Positions 1 through 11,419 of a stretch of DNA of 64,000 nucleotides are shown piece by piece (positions within the stretch are counted from its first letter, which is position 1; each line of letters begins with the position of its first letter). This DNA comes from Thozetella sp. PMI_491 (lineage: Eukaryota > Ascomycota > Sordariomycetes > Chaetosphaeriales > Chaetosphaeriaceae), in assembly GCA_021432635.1 (NCBI GenBank), contig MU270040.1:442323-506322 (forward strand), read 5' to 3'. Position numbers and translations under genes: made by a program. The notes below the pieces were generated by a model that worked only from the letters and a program-made list of their open reading frames with translations, ran no database searches and was not told where the DNA came from.

Positions 1-2034
1 TCGAGGCCAGGGTCGCCATCCTGCTCAAGACGCTCAAATTCGGTATCGCGACCGTCCTTGGTGCCCCGGCGAAGGAGAAACTTGGCAGTGCCGCTGAAGT
101 GACCGCTGGGATGGCTGGGTAGCCGGCTGATGAGATCACGCTCGAGCTTCCATTCTCCAAGAAGAGAACGGAATACGGCACGGGCGACAAAGCCACCGCT
201 GCGGAAGCCGGACCAGGCGGTTTCGAGGGTCGAGCGCATAGACCTCTCGACCTCTGCAGCCTGTTCCTCAGTTAGGTCGATGTTTGGATACCTAGCCGGA
301 ATAATGATATCCATCTCTGGGCCACCTGGTGTTAGTGTAGGCATTGCGGCCTTGTAAGGAATCCTCTGAACCTGTAGAGGTCTGGCAAATTCTTCCATCA
401 ACCAGAGGTAATCACTCATTGGGAACTGCGAGGCTCGTGGATCGGAACGGAGGCCAATCGTTCGCTCGAGAGAGATGTCGTTGCTCAGGGCGGAAGCCAT
501 GGCTGGTCGGAGCGATGGCGACTCAGGACCGCCGGCAGCCCAGAGAGCAGCGACGAACCGCGCTTGCGATTCCATGACACCCCAGTATGGCGATCGATAG
601 AAACCAACAAAGCCGAGGTTCGGCACCTTGGGGTGGTGGGTACCGTGAAAAGCCAGTGCCACCGTGTTGTTGAGGTCCTCAGATGCAATGGCAAGCGTTT
701 CCTTAACCTCGTCGGGCAGATACGCTACCGACGACGCAGCATCGAACCCGGTCGCGAGAATGACGGCTGCGACGTCGGAAATATCGGCAGCTGGAGTTTC
801 TGTCTTTGCAGTACGGCCATTGATCGAAGCTAGCTTGCCGTATGAAAGCGTGATGTCGCCGGACTTCACAAAGCCTAAATAGGGGTCACTGACGGCGAGG
901 AATGGCTGGTCATCAAAATTGGCATCGTCCACAGTGACATCTAGGGAAAACGCGCTTTGATCGGTTCCTAGTACCGTCTTGAAAATTCCGTTGGAGATAC
1001 GAGCGGCCTCTACTGATATATGGCCCTGCGTGTTCATCAATGGCTTCGGTCGGTTGGCGAGGTTGTATGGGCTGAAGTCCAAGGGGAGGAACGGAGGAGC
1101 CTTGGCGGCTGGCTATGAAGTAGAAGCGATTAGAGAGAGGAGCTGTGAGGCTATATCTTGGTGACTTACCTTTGGAGTCATGGTCAGCGGCATTACCCAG
1201 GTTGGCCGCTGGACGAGGTGGTGGAGGGTATAGCTCTGTCCATCGATCGAGGAGGGACCCGGTGAGTGCTTGGCAGTCGACAGGTGAGTAGCAATTGTGC
1301 CGGCGATCTCGACGCCGGACATCTGACCACCGACAACCAGTATCTTGCCCGACTTCGGAGCATTGGAGCCCAACAGGCTCTCGAGGTCTCGGTATCTGCT
1401 GCTGTGGACGACAGGAACCTCGTGCTGCGCTCTTTGGAGCTGAGACGGGATGGCCGGTCGACCGAAGTAGCCGCTGGCGACCAGGAGGTAGTCGAAAGTA
1501 TGCTCCGACTCCTCCTGGCCATCTTCCGACCGGGTCCGGACGCGCCAGGAATGGCCGGGACCGCCGTCGATGGTCGTGGACAAGAGCTCCGTCCTCTCCA
1601 CGCGGCGGCCAAGATGAAGCGTCGCTCCGGCGCAATACTTGTCCCGGTATCGCTCTAGGTACTGACCAATCTGCCAAGCACGAGGGATTTGCGGGGCGTC
1701 GTCCGGCCAGGAGAAATCACTGAAGTGCATGGTGTGCCGGCTCTGGTTGGCGACCATGCAGGGATGCATCAGGCCCGCACCGTCATCCTTTCGCGTAGGC
1801 CATAGACCACCCACGCGAGGTTGCGCATCGAAGATGGTCACCTCAAATAGGCCCTTGCACGCGCCATGTAGGAGGTTCTTGGCGGCGACGAGCCCGGATG
1901 GGCCGGCCCCTGTGTGGTCCGGTCAGCAGGAGTTAAGCTTCGGAGGGGGAGAGAATGTATGCTAGAGGGACTCGAGAAGGACAGAGAAGCGCTACAAAAA
2001 GCGACTTACCAACAATGCACACGGTCTTGGCCAT
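1..2034 (-). CDS. Flavin-containing monooxygenase with C-terminal DUF6314-like domain (3' end outside window)
   Basis: FAD/NADPH-dependent class B-type oxygenase, probably cytosolic. The exons I read are 2034-2010, 1909-1170 and 1112 to beyond base 1, about 625 residues visible. The first intron falls inside the Rossmann motif: exon 1 encodes MAKTVCIVG and exon 2 continues AGPSGLVAAKNLL, giving GxGPSG. A second nucleotide-binding motif, VVGGQMSGVEIAG, sits in the middle, and ATGFD lies near the end of the FMO part. After the FMO domain the frame continues with SRLPSHPSGHFSGTAKFLLR, which resembles the start of DUF6314. That domain is known both alone and fused to fungal FMOs. The substrate is unknown. 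The ATG is well supported because it places the GxGxxG at the N-terminus. The DUF6314 assignment rests on remembered motif similarity. Confidence 0.85.
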
Positions 2035-3456
2035 CGAACCGAAGGTGCGAAGATAGATGGATGGAGGAAGGAAATGGAGAGAAGGAGAAATCCGGCCGGG
2101 CGTGATGCCGGAGAGACCGGGCCTGGGCGTTGAGTCAAGCGAGCTCAGAGCGGCGGCTGAGTGGGGCTACTAGGGCCTCCGGGTTCCTGAGGTACGCAGA
2201 GCTCTAATCTGGGTGTATCCGGGCGGCTTCGGGGCCAAGGAAGTCGCTCTACCAGCTTCCTAGATCCTTCGCAGCCGCTATTTTTGCTGTAGTCGTGCGC
2301 TAAGCCAGCATTTATTGTGTGCGAAGGGAGAGCTTGCGAATGGGGACCCCAAAAGAGGGGCTGCCGGCCGTGGCGTGGCGTGGCGGGCCGATGTTGATGA
2401 GTCTCCACGTCCGGGCTATCTTTTTTATGAGGGCAAAAATCTCCGATTCTCTGCGTGTGTTGACGCACTCTAATTATTGATGCCATCAGACTTATGGCTG
2501 ACGCTGCCGGAATTGGGAAGGATCTTCCGAAAGACGTTCGATCAATCCTACCGCCGGAGCTCCTGCAGTCAGCTCGGGTTGGTTAGACCCAAAGCGATTT
2601 AACACGTTAAATTTACCGGCTTTTTTATTTCAACACGAAATTAAAGAATGAAGGGATCTTTCTTAAATTTATCGAAACGCGGTGGATTGCACTATGACCT
2701 TTCTTTCCATTTGTGGGTCCACTGGATTGCTTTTCGGGTCGTGACCAGAGCGATCACGTGCAGTAGAGACCCTTCTTCCATGTAAAATAAGACTATTAAC
2801 TACGCTCGTTTGCGTTCCTTTCTAGTTGTTATCGTCATCAATAGTTACAGATTATTAGATGAACCAACCTAATACGATCGTTTTGCTAGTTTTACGGAGC
2901 TTTGCCTCGTCTCCTTCTATGTACCACTAGATCTCACGTTATTGTAGGCAGATACGACCATTTGTTCCATGTTACAGCTACTATACTAGATTGTGTACAT
3001 GTGTCCATGTTTCGTGTGGTGTGGTGTGTATGCTACGATCAGAGCCACCACTATGTAGCCCAGCCAATGTAACCCAGCCACTGTACTGGTCCCCTTCTTC
3101 AGTAGCTACTTCAAATAACTTTACGACTTATCATATGCTATTTTCTGTAACTCAGCAGTGGATACCGGCAAAGTAGATTCGCTCTTGCCAAAGAAAGCAA
3201 CCCGTAAAACGGGCTTGCCTTAGTGACCACCAGCCGCCTCAAGTCACACAAGGTATTCGCCATATTAACAGTAATGAACCTATCTTGAATGAGCATAAGA
3301 AAATAACAATACATAGTTGCGCAGCAATAGCCATTCCTCCTGTCCTTGCCCGTACAGTGTGTGCCGATATTTTTGACTCCGAGATTTGGCTCCAATTCAT
3401 AACCGCAATGTACCTTACCCGGCTTCAAACCCAAGAAAGCCCCGTTCAAATTCCTT
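2035..3456. other. Intergenic region between the FMO promoter and the sterol desaturase 3' end
   Basis: Stops are frequent in all frames and I see no conserved protein. The part nearest 2034 is the FMO promoter. From 2600 onward the sequence is AT-richer with short T-runs. I saw no repeat structure or RNA gene. Confidence 0.5.
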
Positions 3457-4537
3457 CTATTTTGTTTTATCTAGCGCAAAAAACGAGACAGGATCCTTGT
3501 AGGTACCGCCGAGGATGTCCCATATGGCGAAGTATTGCCCGAAGTTGTAATTGATATTCTTATGGTGTACTGTGTGAAACTGGACACGGTTATCATCTAA
3601 TGAGACAACCAGTCAGAACGAACCATCACGAGGGAGAGGATATTTTAGAGTTTTCCATACGTAAGATCATTGTCCAGATCATATTGAATACCAAAACTAC
3701 CACCTGAGCGTAATCGGACATAGGAAAGACAAAGCTATAACTGTAGATAGGTAGACTCATGATCCAGGCCTCCACGGGATCAAATGCGTAGCCCGAGAAA
3801 GGAGTAGGAATGACGTAGCTGTCGGTTGTTTCATAAGCCCTTCTGTTCTACTCCACTGTACAAGGAAATAATTATCTTACGAATGATGCTTTTTGTGAGA
3901 AAGCCTAAACAGGAAGCGTGTGTGAAATATCCGGTGCATGACGTATAAACAGACGTCGTTAAAGAGCACAAATAAGGGAAATTGCGCAATTTCATACCAC
4001 AGGCCGAGACTCCCGAATTTATAGATATTTGCAAACCCGTGAAACTGGGCTACAAATATCGGAGCGGTCAAGAGGCTGCCTAATAGAAGCGTCGATAGCG
4101 AATTTAGAACTTCGGATTGAATTTGGTTTCGACGAAATTTCGGATCTTTCATCAGGGACTTGTCGAAATTCAGGTAGTAACAAATAGCCCCAAAAGCAAA
4201 GAAAAGGAAGAAACTAGATATCCTACCAAAGGTTAGAATTTTTAGATATTCTGTCTCACGACACGTACCATAGTATAAAAAATACACTGGTGCCTTGGCG
4301 GATTGGGTGTGACCTCTCCCACACTTGCGCATTGGCAGAAAGGCCACAGACGCCCCTCTTCCATCTGTATTTCATGTCCAGGAACCATGAACAGGGAATT
4401 TCTTGCGTGAAGGAAGGGCATATCTTGAGCTTGAGTGTTTCTCGAACCGATGTGTACGCCGAGTCGAAGAGTACAGAGTCCATATAGCTCACGAGTGACT
4501 CCATTTTGGCAACCTGAGCGATGATTGAAGCTTTCAT
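3457..4537 (-). CDS. Sterol C-5 desaturase-like membrane di-iron oxygenase (Erg3 family)
   Basis: Fatty acid hydroxylase superfamily enzyme of the ER membrane. Exons by splice-consistent translation are 4537 (or 4504)-4269, 4222-3881, 3818-3661 and 3596-3457, giving 291-302 residues; fungal Erg3 is usually somewhat longer. All three histidine boxes are present: HRIFH, HKKHH and, in the last exon, HTVHH. Between boxes two and three lies VIPTPFSGYAFDPVEAW, which follows the Erg3 pattern PTPxAxYAFxPVE and separates it from Erg25-type C-4 oxidases. Two hydrophobic stretches precede the first box. The closest known role is introduction of the C5-C6 double bond. It lies next to a delta-7 reductase and a P450, so I infer a specialised sterol pathway and not the housekeeping copy. 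The start could be either of two in-frame ATGs 33 nt apart. Confidence 0.82.
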
Positions 4538-5309
4538 AAGACTTGGTGGGGAAATCGAGGACTCTCCGGCGGCTGGATCTAGGAGAGCTCTATATATTTA
4601 CAGAAGAGCTAGGGAGGGTAAATAGGTCCGACTCAGATCGAGCCTAGTCTACCTATGTCTCGGCAAACCCAGTTTAACGAATTCAAAGTCAATAACTCTG
4701 TCTTTCATGCATCCAGTGCTCGGAGACAGGGTAAAGTTTGACAGCTAGTGGCTATCTGACACAGAGTTAGCGATTCGCATACCGGAACCTTGGGTCTATA
4801 CTGTAAGAGTCTAGCACTAGCACACTAGGCCAATTAGTTACACCATAAAAATGGAACGTTGTACGATCAAGCGTCCTGCTGTTGCTAGTGACTTCATAAA
4901 CCCACATGGCTACTTCACCTACGTGACATGTACTAAGAATCCTCACCTGAAAAAGAGTGATTTATTGGTTTCACTTGAAATGTTATTTCGGATCAGACAG
5001 CTAGCACTAAAGGCACTAAAGAGTGTCTAATAAGCCCCTGCCATGGCCTAGGAGCCGTACATTCCATCTGCAGTGTACTGTACCTCTGCTTTGAGATCTA
5101 TGCGAGGCTTGACCTTGGCTTCAACATGTAATCAATTCGGATTAAATGGAAACTATTGCTTATAGATTCTCACAACCGCCAAAGATATTTTAACGGTGTG
5201 AATTTTTGCACCGAAGTATCCCGTGAAATTTAAAGTCACGTCTCGAGCTTATGAGAGCCTATCGAGCCGCGTATTCATATATGGAGCTGCACGGGACATT
5301 CATATCTAG
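4538..5309. other. Divergent promoter region between sterol desaturase and sterol reductase
   Basis: About 770 bases separate two genes transcribed away from each other, so this is probably a shared regulatory region. A TATATATT-like stretch lies near 4590 upstream of the desaturase. No ORF has family support. Confidence 0.45.
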
Positions 5310-7044
5310 ATGTTATTTTCCTTGCCAAGGTCACTTCTCCCGGATCAGTTTTCTTCAAATAAAATGGACGCAATGCATAAACAGCGCACGATGCGATGGG
5401 CTAATGTCGTGGGTCAAGAGGTTGCCTGCTTCTTGCTCGTTGTGACCTGTCCGCTTTTCAACTTGTTTTTCTGGATCTCGTACCAATATTTCGGCGCATC
5501 TCTCAGCACTTGTTGGGCTGCTCTAGTAGCTGAAGGTCCCTCATTTTTCTTGTCTCGTCTACCTTACCCCACGAAATCTTCAGTATCATCATATTTATTC
5601 TGGATTTTATTACAAGGCCTTCTATACCTCTTTTTACCTGGTCCTATTCATCGAGGATCTCGCACGCCTGGTGGCAGACAGCTACAGTACAAGCTAAACG
5701 GGCTCAGTGCCTGGGTTTGCACAACAGCAATTGCTCTTGTGGCATCACACAGTCAGCTCATTGACCCGGCGTTTATTGCAGAGAACTGGGGCAGTATCCT
5801 CACAACTGCCAATATCTACTGCTTTATTCTCATTTGCATCTTTTCCATCAAAGCTCACATGAGACCTGACAATGCAGAAGATACTTTTCTGACAGGTAAT
5901 GTTCCTTATAGTTTGGGATCTAGAAGGACGATACTGGATTCATCCAATTGCCCTTGATTTCACGACTACTGCTGCCTGCGGCGTGGCGGCATATTATTTT
6001 CAAGCCTCTGCCTGCTTTGGCTAACTTTTGGGTGATCTAGGACGTTTCTGGTACGATCTATTCAATGGAGGAGAGCTCCACCCGCGAACGGGAAGCATGT
6101 TTGACTGGAAACACTTCAATGCCAGTCGATCCGGCGGTATCCTTGCCTGGACTTTGATGTAAGTTCAGTATCAAGGTCTCATAACGCTTGTCTGCATTAA
6201 CTAGACCTTGTCGATCACGAAAGTCTACTTATACTAGCCTCTTAGCGACCTTTCCTTCGCTGCTCTGCAGTATCGCCGGCATGGGACCGTGACCAACTCC
6301 ATGGCTCTTGCAGTTGCCTTTCGAATCATCATTGTAATTGAATACTTCTATGTGGAGGATATGTGAGTCTTGAAGAAAACCATTATCTATGAATGGAGCG
6401 CTTACCATGAATGCGTCTACCTCAATAGTTTTTTTGAAACACTTGACGGCGCATACGAATGCTTCTCCTTCTACAGCATTTACGGTTTCGCCGCCATGAT
6501 GCCACAGATATGGACTCTCCAGACACAATACCTTGCACTCCATCCCACAAGGTTGTCTTTTGCGGCAACTATCTGTGGTATGGCCTTGTTCGCGCTGGGC
6601 TGGTTCGTGAATCACTATGCAAACGACCAAAAGAGCTTGTCGAGGCGAACAGGGGGCAAGTGTAAAATTTGGGGACATGAAGCACAGTGCCTCGAGGCAG
6701 TGTATCGGACAGCCGATGGAAAGACGCACCGAACTATCCTTTTGTGTTCCGGTAAGTTTTCGCCTTGTTACAATGACATTCGCCTTTACACCTAACATAA
6801 TACGCTAGGCTGGTGGGGAACTGTACGCCACGCCAACTATTTCGGCAGTGTGCTATATACCTGGTCATCATGTGTAATTTGCGGAACTGCCCACATTTTC
6901 CCCTATGCCGAGGCTATTATTGTAACAATATTGGTAGTCCATCGATGCTTTCGAGATGAAGCAAGGTGTAAGAAGAAGTATGGCAAGACCTGGGACCAGT
7001 ATTGCAGAATTGTAAGGTGGAGAATTATCCCCGGGGTGTTTTGA
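5310..7044 (+). CDS. Sterol delta-7 reductase-like protein (DHCR7/ERG4/ERG24 family)
   Basis: NADPH-dependent sterol reductase of the ER membrane with many transmembrane segments. Exons are 5310 (or 5364)-5895, 6041-6158, 6246-6362, 6429-6751 and 6809-7044, about 441-459 residues, close to animal DHCR7. Within the ERG4/ERG24 family the motifs fit DHCR7 best. FNGGELHPRTGSMFDWK corresponds to the reductase signature, DLSFAALQYRRHGTVTN follows the DHCR7 pattern of INLSFAA then VTNAM, and NDQKSLSRRTGGKCKIWG parallels NHQKDLFRRTDG. The C-terminus, RCKKKYGKTWDQYCRIVRW, is the classical family ending. DHCR7 removes the C7-C8 double bond, which ergosterol normally keeps. The alternatives are a diverged C-14 (ERG24) or C-24(28) (ERG4) reductase. 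The start is uncertain between two ATGs. Confidence 0.82.
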
Positions 7045-8089
7045 ACGGCTGAAGCCTTAGACGGACGATTGGCGGAGTTTTATACAAACTTATAATGTTT
7101 CGGTTAAACTGGTCATCTGCGAAAGAGTAATTACTCGGCACTTTTTTTTTATAGAATTAATGAAGTCAGCTCACCTATCAGAGCACCGGGTACAGCAAAG
7201 TGAAGGGGCAAGATACAGCGCCTAAGCAGCGAGCAAGCAGTGTATTCGTAGTCAAACTAAACTCTAAACTTCTTATTAAGCGTGCCAGAGCCTCCTTATA
7301 GTGCTCGGGGCGCCTGAGGTGCTCAGGCGATTTCCTTCTTAGCTCCTTAATGGTGCGACCAGTCCTTGAGCTTTCCGCGCTTGTAGGGCGTTTCTGCAGC
7401 TTCTGCGCTTTATTGAAAGACTGCTCCATCATGTGATTTCCTTCTCTGACATCACCCTTTCCAAATGCCTCATGACCGTAATGTGGAAGCACATATGCCA
7501 GGCATGAATGGTACGCACTGACGGAATGTACTGCATCCTGGAACTAACTATTATAATCTGCCGAAACCTAAGTCGTTAAGCAAAGGGCCTAACTAGCCAT
7601 GTGCTAGGCTGACTTTTCATTAACCAAGCGAGAAATGAGACCGAGATTGCATCGAGGGAGAATCCAGATCTATTGTGTCACATTCTATTATAGTTTCGCG
7701 TTGTCTGAGACAGACAAAGGAAGATTAGAGACCCCCATATGCGACTAGACTCGTTCGCTGACACGGCTCATTCAATGAGCAAACCGACATCACTCTTCCC
7801 AAATGCAGGCTTATAGCCCAACGGAAGATATGGAAAGTCAACCACCTAAAGTAATGCCGGCCTGCCGAGACACAAGCAAGTCACAGTGGCATTGAGAGAT
7901 ACAGGGAGAGTGGTCACCCGACTGAGACACGAGAAAGGCACAGCGACAATGAATTCCCTGAGAGTGTCGTCCAGGGAGAACTTTTCGCGGCCTCTTAAAT
8001 CCCGTAGCACGACTATATCAGCGACCTTGCGCTGACGGTAAACTGGCACGCAATCAAAGCATCGCTGTTTACGAAAGTTCTCCCAAGTA
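7045..8089. other. Intergenic region upstream of the P450
   Basis: No convincing coding sequence. There is an A/T run near 7140-7160. The last few hundred bases should hold the P450 promoter. I see no RNA gene or repeat. Confidence 0.4.
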
Positions 8090-9829
8090 TTGATTACTAT
8101 GACGCCCCTCACAGAAATGTTGGGTTTAACTCCGGACGCCATCGCCAAGGTGTTGACGATATACCTCCCTCTTCTCTTGGCAGCACTAATCGTCCCTTTC
8201 CTTTGCCGAGGAGTGGCGGAGGAGCTACCATTGTCTGGCTACCCAATCGCATCTGTTAAAGGGAAAGGACCTAAATTAAGCTGGTTACTTGATGGAAGAA
8301 GGCTAGTACGGGAAGCTCAGAAAAATGTAAGCATTCACTTGAGGCCACGAAACTTATCTTTACGGGTAGCTAATCAACTAAGTAGTTCTCTGGCCAGCCG
8401 TTTCAGGTCTTGACAGCTACAGGCCCCAAGCTTATCCTCCCAAATAAATATATAAATGAGCTTAAGAGTCACCCTTCATTAAACGCGACCAAATCATTAT
8501 TCCAGGTTCGTCCTTGCCAGGTCTGGCTGTCGAGACTGAGATCACTCATGCAAATGTAGGATTTTTTTGGTCACTTTCATGGCTTTGAGCCGATGGCGCT
8601 CGGTTCAAGTGGGGATAATACCATCCCGAACGCCGTACGGACCAAAATGATGCCGGCCCTAGGTCACATCACAGAAGCGATGGCTGATGAGGCCACTTAT
8701 TCATTGTCGGATATATGCGGCGTGATCAACGACTGGAAAATAATAACGCCAAAGGAAATGATTCTTCGCATCGTATGTCGCCTGACGTCCAGAGCGTTAG
8801 TAGGACAACCATTGTGCCGGAACGAGCAGTGGCTCGCTATTACGCAGAGCTATACAGAGGACTTGGTAACTGCAACAATTCTGTTGCGAATGGTTCCAAG
8901 TTTTATACGCCATGTTGTTTATTGGCTTATCCCTCAGTGCTGGGCTTGCCGTAGAGCGGTTCAGAGCGCTCGCAAGCTGATCACCCTCGAGGTTAAACGT
9001 TTCCAGAGGAACCCCAACAAAGACGACAAAAAGGACATAGAATCTACCCAGGGTGCCGGCACGACCGCATGGATTTATAATGCTTTACGGGGCCGCGAAT
9101 TCGATTATCCTTGCGCGCAGCTCTTATTAACATTTGCCTCAGTTCATACTACAACCTCGGTTCTCACCCAAGCTATTTTAGATCTTTGCGACCGTCCCGA
9201 GCTAGCTCGAAAACTCCGGGAAGAAGTTATAACTATGGCTGGGAGCCACGGTAGTGTAAAGTCTACTCTTCCCAACCTAAAGTTAATGGATAGTTTTTTT
9301 AAGGAAAGCCAGCGCTTCTCTCCCTTCGTTTTAAGTTAGTGGACAGGTTTAAATTTTTAAGGTCTATACTAATTAGATCCTAGCGACAATGCATCGTTTC
9401 GTGGAGGAAAATATCACCCTCTCCGATGGAATGTTCTTGCCTAAAGGTACTCGGATACAATTTATGACAAACTTCGATAACATAGAAACCTATAATAAGC
9501 CCGAATTATTTGACGCGGAGCGGTTCTTTAAGAAACGACAACAGCTTGGAATGGAAAACAGCGGACAGTTTGCCACAACCGCTTCAGACTATACACTATT
9601 CGGTCATGGTAAACATGCCTGCCCTGGTCGATTTATGGCTATCAACGCTTTGAAAATACTTTTATCTCATTTTCTATTAAAGTATGAGTGGCGCTTAGTC
9701 CATGGCGAAAAGCTACCTCCGCCTATAAGCTTTGACGCATCGGCTGTCATCAACCCTTCTTTCAAAATTGAGATCAGGAAAAGAACAGCAGAGATTGACA
9801 TTGATCGCCTTTGGTCAGTCAGGAACTAG
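8090..9829 (+). CDS. Cytochrome P450 monooxygenase
   Basis: Microsomal haem-thiolate oxygenase. Exons consistent with frame are 8090-8326, 8386-8505, 8590-9334 and 9384-9829, total 515 residues, a normal P450 length. An N-terminal hydrophobic anchor (LTIYLPLLLAALIVPFL) is followed by exon 2 with GQPFQVLTATGPK, a signature of fungal P450s related to ent-kaurene oxidase. The I-helix reads FASVHTTTSVLTQ, the ExxR motif is KESQRF, and the haem loop is FGHGKHACPGRFMA with the cysteine ligand intact. Intron 2 (8506-8589) uses a GTTCGT donor and removes an apparent frame break, so the gene looks intact. It lies beside a sterol desaturase and a sterol reductase and may hydroxylate a sterol or triterpenoid; this is inferred from position only. 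Confidence 0.85.
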
Positions 9830-10156
9830 GATAGGTCCAAACGATGCTTGAGGTGCTCCGCTTGCACGTTCGTCAATAATTAGCATTAAATTTCTTATGT
9901 TATTTCTCTATACACGTGTTTCCCCAAATATTTGAGTGCTGTGAACACCCCCAGTGCCATCATAGAGCTTGAGATCAATGCTCCCGGACTCCGTTCGTAA
10001 CACCCAAGGTTTCTTTCTGTTCCTGAATCCTCATTAAACGGCGATTTCGATTCCATTCTCGAGTTTGCGCGGTTCAGCACTTCATAACCCTAATTTCCTA
10101 CGGTTATGTATAAAGTGCGCGACTCGCTTATATACGCGGCTCGGTTATGAATTATG
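9830..10156. other. Intergenic spacer
   Basis: Short convergent spacer between the P450 and the interrupted membrane-protein gene. Nothing recognisable in it. Confidence 0.4.
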
Positions 10157-10837
10157 TTATACGGCTTTTATTAGCATAAACTGATAAGTAGAATATAACG
10201 ATTGCAAGGCTCTCTCGGCTAAAGGTGTCATAGCCTGGGGCAGCACGGACCCGTCTCGCGAGCCTTGGCGCTGGTGGCGCGTCGGCGGCTCTCGCACAAC
10301 ATCACACGAGCCAGCACTAGAGGCGTCAGCGTGGCCAGCACTGGTCACCCAGTCGTACGGTTCACCAGAGACATGGTCCATTAGATAGTATTCTTTTATG
10401 AAGATGCTGTAGTACAGAGTGCTATTGTTGGCGCTGAACTTTGTAAAGGAGGTTTGGAAACCATGGACATGGTCTGTAATATACCCCCCTGTGACAACTA
10501 TAACAAGGGCTATAATAAATTGGAAACGCCTGAACACTAATAAAATAGCGTCTTTCTCTTGTAGCAACCATAGATGGAGAATAATCGCTGCTCCGCTGAT
10601 GGTAAGGGTGGCAGTACCAAGTGCGCTGATTATCTTAGCGCTAAGAATGTTGTTTTGAAGCGACTAGAAGTTTGTGTCTAGGATAATGTCTGGTGTATTG
10701 ATATAGTCTGATCTCGCTCGATCCTGCAAGACGACTGTAAAGTGTGGGCTGGCCGAGCTGAGAGTAGAGATGACGAGCGAGAGGATGGCGAAGAATAGAA
10801 CCGCAAGGCGAGCAGTGATTGTAGATTGTAATGGCAT
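10157..10837 (-). pseudogene. Small membrane protein gene interrupted by an in-frame TAG
   Basis: Reading from the ATG at 10837 gives 226 codons in one frame, with a single internal TAG at codon 58 (10666-10664). The N-terminus looks like a signal or anchor (TARLAVLFFAILSLVISTLS). Two more hydrophobic segments follow the stop (ALGTATLTISGAAIILHLWL and FQFIIALVIVVTGGY). The tail is hydrophilic and rich in R, S and D. I do not recognise the family. The frame stays open on both sides of the stop and the hydrophobic pattern continues, which suggests one ancestral gene. The next three genes carry the same kind of TAG. Without the upstream part, a protein of about 136 residues could start at 10567. 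Confidence 0.5.
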
Positions 10838-11419
10838 TATAAAGATAGAAGGTCGTTGATAACTATTAATTATGAGTAATTATTGTAGGAGTGATAGAAT
10901 AAGGTGCAAAGTGCGAGCAGACTGAAGGCTGGTTCATTTTTTTATATCTTTCTAGCTATATATGGCCATAGTTTCCCACCAGTCTGTTCTGTCGGCCGAT
11001 CGTATCACTTGGGTCTGCCTTATCAGCTTGAATGAGAGGAACTCTGCCTGGCCACTAGATCAGACTTGCATTCAGACAGGGTGTTATATGATACACCGCC
11101 CAGTAGGCCGCTAGCCCAGGTATAGTCCATAGGCATAAGGGAAGGTAGCATAGCCGACCCAATCAAAGCAACGAAATGATTCATGTGAGAGACAGGCAAG
11201 CCATCACAACAGCATCCTACTATCGTCCAGACTGTTACATTACAGTTAGAAATCTACCAGAACACGCCTTAATCAACTACCTATACAAGGTTAGATTCTA
11301 TCCGGAAATTCGATCAGATTTCAAGTCTCAATGGTCATGGAAAAGGCACAATTGATTAATAGATGCAATATAAGTAACAAAGTTTAATTATTGTAGGTAG
11401 TTAACTGCTCTTCATCGAT
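10838..11419. other. Divergent intergenic region before the LysM gene
   Basis: About 580 AT-rich bases between two genes reading away from each other. Probably promoters. No ORF or repeat supported. Confidence 0.4.

Noticed and set aside
2145-2486. 113-codon frame upstream of the FMO gene
   Set aside because: No domain, atypical composition, and it occupies the FMO promoter.
7846-8148. 100-codon minus-strand frame overlapping the P450 start
   Set aside because: It is antisense to the P450 first exon and promoter and has no family features.
8506-8589. Apparent frameshift in P450 exon 2
   Set aside because: An 84-nt intron with a GTTCGT donor and GAG acceptor restores the frame and gives a normal 515-residue length, so I do not call it a pseudogene. 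A non-canonical acceptor leaves some doubt about the exact edge.
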